This document shows positions 45,547 to 56,430 of a stretch of 64,000 nucleotides of DNA, piece after piece. Below the pieces are notes generated by a model, which was not told where the DNA came from, made no database searches, and saw only the letters and a list, made by a program, of their open reading frames with translations. The stretch is from Pegoplata infirma (taxonomy: Eukaryota > Arthropoda > Insecta > Diptera > Anthomyiidae): contig OY992537.1 in NCBI GenBank assembly GCA_963921195.1, positions 98,290,736 to 98,354,735 of the forward strand, written 5' to 3'. Position 1 is the first letter of the stretch. The number at the start of each line of letters is the position of its first letter. Both the position numbers and the translations under genes were made by a program.

Positions 45547-45713
45547 GAAATAACAAACTTCCATATAAGTACAATTCTCTATCTCCCATTAATTGGAGCA
45601 CATAGAAAAAATATAGAAAAACATAAAGAAATTCTTATCATAAAATTATTAAAAAAAAAATATATATTGTTATCAATTTTTTTGCAAAATCTATATATAT
45701 AAAAGAGTAACGT

Positions 45714-45741
45714 GACTGACTGACTGACTGACTGACTGACT
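45714..45741 (+). repeat. (GACT)n microsatellite at the Helitron 5' end
   Basis: Seven perfect copies of GACT follow AACGT, 24 bp inside the element. This position-specific tetranucleotide run is part of the element. Confidence 0.9.
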
Positions 45742-45759
45742 CATCATCGCCCAGCCCAA

Positions 45760-46690
45760 ACCGCTGTAGCTAGAGACTTGAAATTTTTACTGTAGGTTCA
45801 CCTCCCGGAATATAGATCCACTAAGGCTGGATTTTTGCCAATGTTGATTCTAAGGGGGTAAAAAGGGTAAAAAACTGTACTTTTGGTACTTTTTATATCT
45901 CATGAAATAAATATCATAGAGACTTGAAATTTGGACTTTATGTTCACCTCCCGGAATGCAGATTCTGTAAGGCTGGACTTTTGCCAATGTTGATTCTAAG
46001 GGGGTAAAAAGGGTAAAAAACTGTACTTTTGGTACTTTTTATATCTCATGAAATAATGGTCAAAGAGACTTGAAATTTGGACTGTATGTTCACCTCCCGG
46101 AATGTAGATCATGTAAGGCTGGACTTTTGCCAATATTGACTCTAAGCGGGTAAAAAGGGTAAAAAACTGTACTTTAGGTACTTTTTTTATCTCCTAAAAT
46201 AATGGTCATAGCGACTTGAAATTTGGACTGTATGTTTACCTCCCGGAATATAGATCCACAAAGGCTGGATTTTTGCCAATGATGATTCTAAGGGGGTCAA
46301 AAGGGTAAAAAACTGTACTTTTGGTACGTTTTACATTTCCTTAAATAATGGTACTAGAAACTTGAAATTTGCAATGTAGGTTCATCTCCCGGAAAAAAGA
46401 TTCACTAAGGCTGGGTTTTTTCCAATGTTGATTCTACGGGGGTAAAATGGGTAAAAAAGTGTACTTTTGGTACTTTTTTTTATTTACTGAAATAATGGTT
46501 ATACAAACTTGAAATTTGGAATGTACGATCCTCTGCTGAAAAAAACTAATTTTGAAAATTTGGATTCTAAGGGGAGTCAAAGGGGTAAAAAGTGTACTTT
46601 TAGTACCTTTTGTTATTTCTTGAAATAATGGGCATTGAAACTTGAAATTTGGAATGTAGAATCCATCAACGAAAAAAACATTCTGGAAAA
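45760..46690 (+). repeat. ~180-bp internal tandem repeats of the Helitron
   Basis: At least five successive units contain GACTTGAAATTTGGACTGTA, TTCACCTCCCGGAAT, AAGGCTGGA-TTTTTGCCAATG, GGGGGTAAAAAGGGTAAAAA and GTACTTTTGGTACTTTTTATA. Divergence rises toward the 3' side. The window start (1-1080) has related words. Confidence 0.85.
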
Positions 46691-46691
46691 C

Positions 46692-47412
46692 ATACCGTTT
46701 ATAAAAAGTGCCTTTTATAAAAAGTACCTTTTATAAAAAGTACCTTTTATAAAAAGTACCTTTTATAAAAAGTACCTTTTATAAAAAGTACCTTTTATAA
46801 AAAGTACCTTTTATAAAAAGTACCTTTTATAAAAAGTACCTTTTATAAAAAGTACCTTTTATAAAAAGTACCTTTTATAAAAAGTACCTTTTATAAAAAG
46901 TACCTTTTATAAAAAGTATCTTTTATAAAAAATACCTTTTATAAAAAGAACCTTTTATAAAAAGAACCTTTTAAAAAAGAACCTATTATGAAAAGTACAT
47001 TTTATGAAAAGTACCTTTTATAAAAAGTACCATTTATAAAAAGTACCTTTTATAAAAAGTACCTTTAATCAAAAGTGCCTTTTATAAAAAGTACCTTTTA
47101 TAAAAAGTACCTTTTATAAAAAGTACCTTTTATAAAAAGTACCTTTTATAAAAAGCACCTTTTATAAAAAGTACCTTTTATAAAAAGTACCTTTTATAAA
47201 AAGTACCTTTTATAAAAAGTACCTTTTATAAAAAGTACCTTTTATAAAAAGTACCTTTTATAAAAAGTTCCTATTATAAAAAGTAGCTTTTATAAAAAGT
47301 ACCTATTATAAAAAGTACATATTATAAAAAGTACCTTTTATAAAAAGAACTTCTTAAAAAGAGAACCTTTAATAAAAAGTACCTTTAATATAAAGAACCT
47401 CTTATAAAAAGT
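46692..47412 (+). repeat. 16-bp minisatellite TACCTTTTATAAAAAG
   Basis: About 45 head-to-tail copies of TACCTTTTATAAAAAG, most of them identical, with a more degenerate patch near 46915-47070. The core CTTTTATAAAAAG is a near-palindrome. The unit fits the end of the neighbouring repeat (AAAAAGTAC / GGTACTTTTT), so it probably grew from it. Confidence 0.95.
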
Positions 47413-48671
47413 AACGAAAGTACACTTTGTTACTTTTTTATTTTCTGAAATAGTAATCATAGAAACTTTTTATATTTCCTGAAAAAATGGTCGTAGAATC
47501 TTAAAATTTGTAATGTAGTAGAAGTCGGTAAAAAAACATTGTGTCAAAAATACGGTTTGAGGTAAAATGGCTAAAAATTGTATTTTCGGTACTTTTGAAA
47601 ATTGAAATATGGAATGTAGGATTTTTCGATGAAGCAAAAAACATTACGGAGGTACTTTTTTAAATTTCCGTTTCTAACGGGGGTAAGAAAGTTTTTTTTT
47701 AGTATTTTTTTTTTCTGTTCCTATAATAATGACCTTAGAAGCTTGAATTTTGGAATGTAGGACCCTTCGGTGAAAAAAACATTCTGCTAAAGTACTTTTT
47801 AAAAAATTCGTTTCTAGAGGTGTAAAAAAGTAATTTTTGATACTTTATATATTTTATGAAGTAATGATTCTAGACACCGAAATTTTGAATGCTGGAAGAA
47901 GTTATTTTTAGAAATTCTGTTTCTAAGGGTCGCTACCGATCGTAAAGGGGATAAAAAAGTGCAAATTTGGTTATTCTTTATATATTTTAAATATAGGATC
48001 ACCTACCACAAAAAAAAAGTTTTTGGAATTTAATTTAAATCCCCAGAAAAAACACCCAAGAGAAATTTAAAATTTTAGGGTAAAAAGGGGTAACTGGTAA
48101 CAGTGGTGTAAAATGGTATTTTAATATCTATAAGATAACGACAATAGAACTTTTTATGTCTTTAACGCATATTATACGGAGAGGAATGAAACTTACAAGG
48201 AACGAAAGGAGATGGAATTGGAAATAAAATGGAGTAGAACGGGGAACGAAATGGAATAGAGCAGGGAACAATATGGAATGATACTTTTTACTCAATTTTT
48301 TCGCATTTAACTTTTTTTACTCCATATTTTTTCTCTCTATATGTTTTTTCACTCAAACTTTTTTTTGTTCCAATTTCTTTTTTCACTGAAATATTTACTC
48401 ACTCAAAATCCAAAAACCCAATAAAGGGCTCGAAAATTGTCAATATATTTATTCACCGGAACGAACATGATAACATACCAGCGAAGTTATTCAAATTTTA
48501 TTGTTTAAATTATTCATTAAAATATTATTTTATGAAAGACTTAAACGCCCACAAGTAAACAAAACAAAGACTTTGTAGGGGAATGTTTTTGAAATCGATA
48601 GAGCAATCCTGACCTTTCTATTATCCGGTATTCAATACCACCGGTAACGAAGTACCGGGATGGTAAGCTAG

Positions 48672-49117
48672 TAATAAATAAAGAAGTTACTTTGGTGTAA
48701 AAAGGCGCCTAAACATAAAGCAAATAGAAATTAAATAATTGAAAGTACAAGTAAATAATGATAACAGCTAAAGTAAATAACCCGGCATTACCCAGCAACA
48801 TTTTTGGTTGCAAAGAACTTGATGTGATGATCAACAAAACTTGTTCGACTTTATCAAGCCAGAAAAGAAGAGTTTTACTTGAGTGTTTTGAAATAACAGG
48901 ATCTTTGATAATACACTAGAACAGTTCTTCAACATCATTTCCAGATGAAAGAGTTAAAATTAAGTACGAAATTTCTATTAAAATTTTAAGATTCCAAATT
49001 TAATTGATCTTTTTCAAATTTAAACTGAATTATGCAAACTTCAATTGATCTTCAACAAATCAATATTACAACATTTTTCAATTTTCTCAAGCATTTTGAA
49101 TTACCTCACTTATAGCA
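48672..49117. other. AT-rich spacer
   Basis: No firm feature. The phrase attacccagcaacatttttggttgc at 48788 may be a worn transposon end. Confidence 0.4.
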
Positions 49118-49382
49118 CACACAAAAAAATGTTTCGCAATGAATGACTTTCATAGTATTTATGAACAAATTCATAAAATTTATTAACTATTTCATAATAC
49201 TTGTAAACTTTTTCATAGTATTTATGAATAAATTACAATACGTGAAATTTAAGAACTATTTAACATTTTTTCATTAATGCTATAAAAAGGTTTAAAAATA
49301 TAATAAAAAAGTTCATAATTTTTATGTATTTGTTCATAAATACTGTGAATTTCGTTCATTGGTAAATATTTTTTTTCTGTGC
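49118..49382. mobile_element. Short ATGAATGACTTTCAT element
   Basis: The left part cacacaaaaaaatg..gcaatgaatgactttcatagtatttatgaac and right part gttcataaatactgtgaatttcgttcattg..ttttttctgtg are inverted over about 45 bp. It is 265 bp, with ATGAAAAAGTT words inside, and related to 29083-29880. Confidence 0.7.
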
Positions 49383-50494
49383 AGATTTTCTTGCTGAAAT
49401 GGATATTTTAAAAGATATTCAGTTTCAGAAAATAACAAAAAAATGTCTGCAATTTTACTGATTCTGTTTGCAGAATTTGAAAATATTTTTGTGCATATTT
49501 TTTTTTGCAAATTATTGTGTTATTTTACGGAATAGTCTGTTGGCTTTTTTTTGTTTTAAGATGTAAATTTATTTTAGATCTTTTAAGATTTTTTTTAGAT
49601 TTAAACTAAAAATGATCAAAAAAAAAAACGCAGATTGTTTTGTTAATTTTTGTAGAAGTATTAAATTATCCTGCTTTAAAAAATATTTTATAAGTTTTTT
49701 TTTTTAATTTGAACTGTAAAAAAGACAAAGAAATAATTGGAATAACTGGAAAAAATTATAAAAATTGCTTGTGTTTAACATTTTGTTCATTAAATCTCTT
49801 CTACAATCAAAATAATAACTCTATTAAATTACAGAAAAACTCTGCTAATTTAACAGAGTACACCATACTTTTGCAGCTAACAACATTTCTTGGTAATTTT
49901 ACTAAAAAACTCTGTAAAATTATTTTGACAGAAAAAAACTGTTAATTTACAGAATTTATAGTAAAATATTGGTTAAATATGAAAGCTTTTTGACAGAGAA
50001 AACTATATAATTTTACTGTAAAACTCTGTAAAATGAGTTGTACAAAAAAACTGTTAATTTACAGAGTTTCTAGTAAAATATTGGTTAAATAAACCACCAT
50101 TTAGCAAAGAAAACTATGTAAATTTACATATATTTGTAAAATGCATTTGATGCAAAAAAAAATTACAGAAAAACTCTGTAAATTTACAAAGTTTAGTTAA
50201 ATGCATGTTATTTTGTAAAATTTTTATAAGATTTCTAAAAAAAAAATTATTGGTAACTTTTTTTGCTACTTTTTCAACTTTTTCTCAAAAAAAGATATGC
50301 AGCTAAAATTTTGATGTTTGGTAACATTGCAAAAACTACTCAAAACAGAAAACTTTTTTGGTTATAAAAAAATACGAAGTATTTTGCTTAGATCTGTATT
50401 TTAGCAGAAAACTCTGTTAATTATCTGTAAAATTAAGACTACAAAGTAAAAAGTAATATAACAGAGGAAACTTTGTTTTTTTGTCACAACAAAA

Positions 50495-51237
50495 CACACT
50501 TTTCTCAATTCAAAACCATATATAACAAATCAAAAAATTATAATACATAATTATAATTAGAGCCTGAGCTCGACTGTCTTTACAGAAACAATAATTTAAA
50601 AATAACGACTATAAGTCGCCCTAAGTGGCAATAATCAGTATCTTTGGAAAAATGGCAACACCTAACATTTGTGTCTAAAATATAGACCATGTCTGGCAAT
50701 GTTTGCAAAAATAAGTACTTAGATCAGAATTGATGAAGGAGAGGAAGAAGAATAATGATTACTAAAAATAAAAGTTTGTTTACACATAATTACAATAACA
50801 AGTCTTCTGTGAGAAAAAACAACAGCAACAACCACACTCGAATTGAAAAAATCAGATTTAGTTGATACTTGCTTAACAGCCTACTTGGCGTATCGGTCTA
50901 GAGTGATTGTACGTTACAAGCAGTTAATAGCAAAGTATTGCAGATGATGATGAGTTCAATCCTTGTCGGCTGCGATCTGTAAATAATTTTCACATATAGA
51001 GTTTTATTGACTATTAACTAAATAAATTTGACATTAAAAGTTTTTCTGAAGATTATTATAATTGGATAATATGAAACTAGAAAGAAACAAACCAGGATGT
51101 CTTAAATTTTTAGAAACATTAAAATTTTTCTTTCACACTTTTTTCAATTCAAAACCATATATATATAACAAATCAAAAAATTATAATACATAATTTTAAT
51201 TAGAGCCTGAGCTCGACTGTCTTTACAGAAACAATAA
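50495..51237 (+). repeat. Segment bounded by ~100-bp direct repeats
   Basis: The stretch from cacacttttctcaattcaaa to gcctgagctcgactgtcttt and acagaaacaataa (50495-50594) recurs at 51134-51237 with about 95 % identity. Between them lie 540 bp including a tRNA-like head. It could be a terminal-repeat retroelement in miniature or a segmental duplication around a SINE; I see no polypurine tract that decides. Confidence 0.6.
50870..51060 (+). mobile_element. Possible diverged tRNA-derived SINE
   Basis: An A-box-like TGGCGTATCGG (50886-50896) and a B-box-like GAGTTCAATCC (50952-50962) are 55 bases apart, in the right order for an RNA polymerase III promoter. The B box lacks the conserved CGA. The sequence after it (ctgcgatctgtaaataa..) becomes AT-rich. 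No cloverleaf is convincing, so a tRNA gene is excluded. Confidence 0.4.
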
Positions 51238-51336
51238 AATACAAAGTATTTTCTTTAAATCTGTATTTTGACAGAAAACTCTGTCAAATATCTGTTGAAT
51301 TACAGAGTATTTTACAGAGTTATTATTTTGAGTGTA

Positions 51337-51774
51337 TAAATTAGTTAATGGAAATAAGTTTTTAGATTTTTTTTTTATCTTAAACGTAGGAAAAACCCGC
51401 CATTTTTAAAAAATTTCAAATGGCGATATCTCGAAAACCGTTCGACCTTTTTTAAAATATTTGTATTAAGCGCTTCAAAATTAATAAATATGATGTTTAT
51501 CAACACTCAAATCTGTCCAATCAGCAGAAAAATCTGCTGCAAATACACCCATTTGGAGCAATATGAGAAAATCTGCTAAGACAGAAGAAAAATATGCTGA
51601 TTTTAGCAGAAAAATCTGCTGATTTTAGCTAAGAAATCTTCTGTTTTCAGATAAACAATCTTAAACATCATAAAAGATTTTGGGCACCATTTTTTTCTAA
51701 AACTTATAAAAAAGCGATTGTAATTTTTTCTAGATTTTTTTTTTTTTCAAAGTGTTAATTTTTTTAATTATTCG
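51337..51774. other. Spacer with AGCAGAAAAATCTGCT repeat, copy 2
   Basis: From 51504 acactcaaatctgtccaatcagcag and repeated AGCAGAAAAATCTGCTG match 1107-1320. At 51409-51445 a fragment of the hAT interior (caaatggcgatatctcgaaaaccg) is present. Confidence 0.55.
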
Positions 51775-52590
51775 AAAAAAACAAGTAAGAAAGTTATAGT
51801 CGGTCAAGTCCGGCCATATAATACCCTACACCGGCGTTTCACGGAAAATGGGTCCCAAGTTCAACATGGACCGATGGCATCTATCTTTTGTTAAATCTTT
51901 AAAAAGTGTACAAAAACACCCACAAACCAAGTTTTAGGGAATTAAGCTTCTATTTGTTTCAAATATACCGCTTTAACTGAATATCGGGCGAAATTTTTAC
52001 ATGGGTCTAGGTCCATCAATGGTCTGATAATAATCGGTTTTGATAAGGTTATTAAAGTACGAGTTTAATACATACAAGCAGAATTTTAATACAATATTTT
52101 TGATTTTCATGAAATTTGAGAGATTTTTGTGAATATCGGGAAGGTGGTTTGTATGGGGGCTACAAGAAGAACTGGTCAGATTGCTTTAAAATTCGGCATG
52201 GAGATTTGTGACTACAAAACACGATTACCCGCCAAATTTCGATAGGTTACCTTTTTTAAAACCGTTGTTAGAGTCATTTGAGGAAAATTATTTGTATGGG
52301 GGCTAGGTCAAAACATGGACCGATCTTTTTCAATTTTCAATAGGCTTCGTCCTTGGGCCAAAAGAAACTTAAGTTTCAAATTTCAGTCAAATCGGTTGAT
52401 AATTGCGACCTGTATCGTGTTTACACCGTTACATGGACAGACGGACGGACATTGCCAAATCGACTCAAAAAGTGATTCTGAGTCGATCGGTATGCTTGAA
52501 GGTGGGTCTAGGACCAATATTTTGGGTAGTTACAAACATCAGCAGAAACTCATTATACCCTGTACACAGAGTGGTGTAGGGTATAAAAAT
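51775..52590 (-). mobile_element. Full-length mini-me-like element, second subfamily
   Basis: It starts ACAAGTAAGAAAGTTATAGTCGG with complement-bearing CCGGCCATATAATACCCTACACC and ends CATTATACCCTGTACACAGAGTGGTGTAGGGTATAAAAA. Inside are TCAAAACATGGACCGAT, TTGGGCCAAAAGAAACTTAAG, GTATCGTGTTTACA, GGACAGACGGACGGAC, ATTGCCAAATCGACTC and GGTGGGTCTAGGACC. This version is closest to the mini-me sequences known from Drosophila. A 134-codon frame from 52315 overruns its end and is not a gene. Confidence 0.85.
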
Positions 52591-52611
52591 ATTGTTTTTG
52601 TTTTATTACTG

Positions 52612-52711
52612 ATGATAACACTAACAGAAGTGTTTGAAACCGGAATAGGAATACCAGAAATGTCTATAATTTTCAGAAATTCAATTTTTCTTTTGCATTT
52701 TTTCAACAGGT
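52612..52711 (+). repeat. ~100-bp dispersed repeat, copy 1
   Basis: The block gtgtttgaaaccggaatagg / accagaaatgtctataattttc / gcattttttcaac recurs at 56663-56762. It directly follows a mini-me copy here. Confidence 0.75.
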
Positions 52712-53103
52712 TAATTTAAGCCGATTGGCAGCGAACCGAAATTTTTTTGCTGGGATGTATGTAAATTGAGAATATAAAACACATTCTTATCAATTATGTG
52801 TAGCAAAAAAATAAAATTAAAAAAAAATCTTTTATGATTAATAAATAAATGATAACAATTTAGAAAACATAACTAATGTATTTACAGATGTGTTAAAAAA
52901 ACATTATCTTTACAAACAATATTTTATAAATATTCTTAAAACAGTCTAATGGTGTCCACCGGAACGGAAATTTACAGAGAGTTTTGCTAAAATATTTTTT
53001 TTTTTATTTTATTGAGGCCCCTCATTATCACAATTAAAAAAATTTACTAAAAAATGGAAAAATAAACTAAATTTAAGAAAAAATAAAAAATGATTTCGCT
53101 CCA
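52712..53103. other. AT-rich spacer
   Basis: No recognisable element or gene. Confidence 0.45.
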
Positions 53104-53345
53104 TTTCCAAATTTGAGTTCTTTCAAGAGCAAACTGGCTGGGTCAAAACATGGAACGATTTTTTCGAAAATGCTTTGTCCATGGACCAAAAGAACCTTAA
53201 GATTCAAATTTCAGCCAAATATTTTGATAATTACAACCTGCATCGTGATTATAATGTTTATATGGACTGATGGACGGACAGACATCAAAACATCGACTCA
53301 AGAAGTGATTCAGAATTGATTGGTATACTTGAAGGTGGAATAAAC
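53104..53345 (-). mobile_element. Mini-me-like fragment, second subfamily
   Basis: It matches the interior of 51775-52590: GGGTCAAAACATGGA, CATGGACCAAAAGAACCTTAAG, TGCATCGTG, ATGGACGGACAGACATC, CGACTCAAGAAGTGATTC, TTGAAGGTGG. Both ends are missing. Confidence 0.7.
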
Positions 53346-53630
53346 ACCAAACTATCTTAAAAAAAATTGAAACAGGTAAAAAAAAGTTAAATTCGGCCTT
53401 GCCGAATGTATGGATACCCTGCAAAATGTAAAAAATACATATTGCACAAAACTTTATTTGAAAAAAAAAAAAATTTTTGTACAAAAATTTTGTTAAAAAA
53501 ATTAAAAAATTTTTTTTTCGCGGAAAATTTTTTTTGGTGAAATAAAAAATGCAGCTAAAAAATGTTTGGGTAAAAAAAAATATGCTTGAAGTAGTTTAAA
53601 TATCTTTCGGTATAAAATTCTGTTCATATA

Positions 53631-54445
53631 CACTCAAAGAACTATAAAACAATTTGTCATAAAAGTTCGTCTAATGAAACTTTTTAATGAAGTTTTCATA
53701 AATATTATGAAAATGTTCATAAATGGGAGAATATCCTAATAAAGAAAGTAGAGTTATCATAAGTACTTGATATGTTAATTCATAATGGGGAACATGAAAA
53801 GGCCTCAAATCAGAATAAACTCTTTTTCATTGCACAATTAAAAGGTCGAATAAATAACTAATTTTTATTAAATATATTTAATAAAAATTAAAACACACCA
53901 TGCTCATAAATATTATGAAAATTTTGAGGATGTTTATTCTGGCTCGAGGTCATTATTTTCTTTACTAATTAAAACCATGATATTCTCATAGCATAATTTT
54001 CAAGAAAATTATTTTTTTGTTTTAAATTTATTTATGTTGGTCATTTTTGCAAGACGTAATCTACACGTGTTTCGAATTTGTCAGATTCCATTGTCAAGAT
54101 TATTTAGCAAAAATAGAAACGATTTACTACAAAGTAGCAAACGAGTCTAATGACAAATCGCGTGTGCACAAACTAAAGTATTAGTACATATTCGACTCTA
54201 TCCACAATAGGAATTAAAAAGACGAAGAAATTGTACTATACTAGTAAGGCAACGATTGTCAAATAATGACCTCGAGCCAGAATAAACATCCTCAAAATAT
54301 AATATTTTAATGGTCGAATAAAACAATTTTTATTGTTTAATAAAAATTAATCAAAATATTATGAACATTTTCATAAATATAATGAAACATTTCATAAATA
54401 TAATGAAACATTTCATAAATATAATGAAACAGTTTCATTGGACGA
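53631..54445. mobile_element. AAGTTCGTCTAATGAAAC element nested in mini-me
   Basis: The inner ends AAGTTCGTCTAATGAAAC (53667) and GTTTCATTGGACGAACTT (54432) are inverted with one mismatch. The interior has TTTCATAAATATTATGAAAA words. It is split by the GAGGATGTTTA-family element at 53927-54352, giving three levels of nesting. Confidence 0.7.
53927..54352. mobile_element. GAGGATGTTTA-family element, copy 2
   Basis: The left end ttttgaggatgtttattctgg and the right end ccagaataaacatcctcaaaa are inverted. The left arm matches copy 1 (31709-31900) nearly base for base (cacgtgtttcg, ccattgtcaagattatttagc, ctacaaagtagcaaacgagtc). The right arm is mostly deleted, leaving only the last ~40 bp plus the ttattcgaccattaaaat outer block. 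Confidence 0.8.
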
Positions 54446-54618
54446 ACTTACATTTTGTATTTTTAGGTTATGTATAATGTACGAAAATACATTTTCGTTC
54501 ATAACTTTTAAAACGCTGAAGCGATATCGCTCAAATTTAATACCAAACTTCTCGGAGCAACAACATGTTTATATGTTAAGTTTTTACCGCATCTGTGTAA
54601 TATTTTGGCTGCTCTCAA

Positions 54619-54870
54619 GTCACTCGTAAGTTATGGTTGCAACCATAACTTAAGAGTGACATATTATGATTGACAAATTCAATCATAATATGTTTATAAC
54701 AATCATAAAATTTTTGTTGCAATCATATTATGGTCCCAAATGATATTTTTTCGAATATTTAGGATCATAACATGATTGCTGAAAAATTGTTATGATTGCT
54801 ACAAACAAGTTATGACTAAATGTTCAATCATAATATGACGCTCTTAAATTATGATTGCCACAATTATATC
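54619..54870. repeat. ATCATAATATGATT repeat with 42-bp hairpin
   Basis: A hairpin with 20-bp arms (gtcactcgtaagttatggtt and aaccataacttaagagtgac, one mismatch) occupies 54619-54660. It is followed by several ATTATGATTG/CAATCATAAT words in both orientations. It lies inside the interrupted mini-me. Confidence 0.65.
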
Positions 54871-54876
54871 TTTTAG

Positions 54877-55268
54877 GTAGGAACAGAACAAGCCCGGCAC
54901 GACTTTTTCCATACGATTTGACAGTTTAAAACCGTGACCGGCACGACAAAAAATTAAAACTTATTTTATTTTATCTCCGGGTTCTCTCAATCTCCCTCCC
55001 TCTCACACTCCAGGGTTGCCGCATTTTCACAACAATTTTTAATTTTTTCATTCACAATGGTGTAACAAACGTACAGTAGTGCCAACTTAATCACATTGAC
55101 TATGTGATAAGCGATTTTTTTCCGTAAAATTACTCTAATTTTATTAAAAGTTGGCACCACTGAACAAACAAATGACATTTTTTGCCGTCGCCGTCCCCCG
55201 TCATTGTTTTGGGCCTATATTCTCCGGCAACGGCAACCGTCCCCCGTGCCGTGCTTGTTCTGTTTCTA
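54877..55268. mobile_element. GGTAGGAACAGAACAAGC inverted-repeat element
   Basis: The ends GGTAGGAACAGAACAAGC and GCTTGTTCTGTTTCTACC are inverted with one mismatch, followed by cggcacg / cgtgccg words. It is 392 bp and unusually rich in C and G at the right (tcgccgtcccccg, caacggcaaccgtcccccg). A smaller inverted pair, agtgccaactt and aagttggcacc (55079-55159), lies inside. No TSD is clear. Confidence 0.65.
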
Positions 55269-55453
55269 CCTTTTCTCTGCAAGTGTGCGATCGCCATTTC
55301 AACAGACAGACGGATATCGCTAGAGTGTCTTAGAATCTATCCACTGATCAATAATATAAAAACGTTATCGGGTCCCAAACTGATATTTCAATGAGTTACA
55401 AACCGAATGACAAACTCATAAATACCCTCCATCACTAAGTGTAGGGTATAAAA

Positions 55454-55960
55454 ATACAAAATAATATAATTATGTCTAATAATTTTTGTTGGCTAAAATC
55501 CAAATATACATTTTTAGGAAGAATATATAATAAAAAATAAAAAAATAAGACATGAAAATCCCATAGCGATAAAAATATTTTTAACAAATTTTTTATATAA
55601 TTTTAATGATTTTTAAATATTTTAAGTTGTATTTTTTCGTTTTTGCTCAATAAATTATGACATTTTTACGATTAAAGACATAAAATTTTTGTAGTTTTCA
55701 GTTTTGCTGCAAATGTGTGTTTTTTCATTTTTTTTTTTAATTTTTGACCAATTTGTAAGGCGCCAAATAATAATCGCATTGTAAATTGAAATGTATTTTT
55801 TTTTGCTGTTGAATTTTTTGTTTTAAAAAAGGTTTTAAATATTTTAAAGAAAACAAATTTACACATTTTAACAGTTTAGTGATGGGGAAAAATTTTGAGA
55901 ATGACTAAGACAACAGGGTTGGCATTTGTTCAACTAATCATTAAGATGTTTAAAAGATTT
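55454..55960. other. AT-rich spacer
   Basis: Nothing recognisable except gacaacagggttggcat at 55910, which resembles a worn hAT end. Confidence 0.4.
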
Positions 55961-56430
55961 TTAAAAATGCAGTAGAAAATATTTAAAGATGTATACAGCT
56001 ATATCTCAAATTGCAAAAAAAAATTACAAATTTGCAACAAAAAAAAAAATTTATGAAAATTGTAAATATGCATATTTTGAAGTAAAATATGCATCTTTAA
56101 AAATTAAATATGCAGATTCACAGCTACGAATATACCTAAAATTACAAAAAACTTAAAAAAAATTCAACAAAAAATTTATAAAAATTGTAAATATGCATAT
56201 TTTTAAGTAAAATATGCATATTTAAAAGTGAAATATGCAGTGTAAGCTATAAAATATGCAAATATATGCAGTTGAGATAATATGCGAAAATTATTTTTAA
56301 CAAACTGGTTCAATTGTAAAAAACAGCTGAATAAAGAATTTAAAATACACAATTTTGCAGCAAGATATGCATAACATTGCATATGTAATATGCAAAGATA
56401 TGCAGTTGAGATAATATACAAACGAAACAG
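55961..56430. repeat. TATGCA-rich repeat block
   Basis: Words AAATATGCATATTTTTAAGTAAAATATGCATATTTAAAAG recur, and an internal duplication is seen (tgtaaatatgcatattttgaag and tgtaaatatgcatatttttaag, about 120 bp apart). The ORFs of 78 and 103 codons on the minus strand are repeat by-products. Confidence 0.6.

Larger units (their letters stand above)
45690..48671 (+). mobile_element. Non-autonomous Helitron
   Basis: The element starts TCTATATATATAAAAGAG after an A and ends GCTAG before a T, the A|TC..CTRR|T rule of Helitrons. Twelve bases before the end-region lies the hairpin CCGGTA-acgaag-TACCGG (48643-48660), a standard Helitron 3' signal; GGTATT-c-AATACC just upstream is a second small hairpin. 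There is no target duplication, as expected. No Rep/helicase frame is present. The 5' part carries (CTGA)n, then about six ~180-bp repeats (TTCACCTCCCGGAAT..GGTACTTTTTATATCTC), then a 16-bp minisatellite. Confidence 0.85.
49804..51334. mobile_element. TA-flanked MITE (CTCTGTAAAATTAC family), large copy
   Basis: The left end CAATCAAAATAATAACTCT and right end AGAGTTATTATTTTGAGTG are inverted, with TA at 49802-49803 and 51335-51336. It is of the same family as 5371-6219 but carries an additional segment at 50495-51237 bounded by a ~100-bp direct repeat. The 78-codon frame at 49709 is not protein-like. Confidence 0.75.
53371..55453 (-). mobile_element. Mini-me-like element interrupted by several insertions
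   Basis: The left end ACAGGTAAAAAAAAGTTAAATTCGG / CTTGCCGAATGTATGGATACCC, the middle (TTTGTATTTTTAGGTTATG, CGATATCGCTCAAAT, CCAAACTTCTCGG at 54450-54600) and the right end (ACAGACGG, CGCTAGAGTGTCTTAGAATC, ATACCCTCCATCACTAAGTGTAGGGTAT) follow the order of the uninterrupted copy at 57560-58188. Foreign DNA fills about 53630-54445 and 54620-55290. Confidence 0.75.

Noticed and set aside
50870..50985. tRNA gene on the + strand
   Set aside because: Box spacing is right but the B box lacks the conserved CGA and no cloverleaf forms; kept only as a possible SINE head.
52315..52719. 134-codon frame, the longest in the window
   Set aside because: It runs through the mini-me (GACG)n tract and the terminal hairpin into an unrelated dispersed repeat. 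No domain is recognisable.
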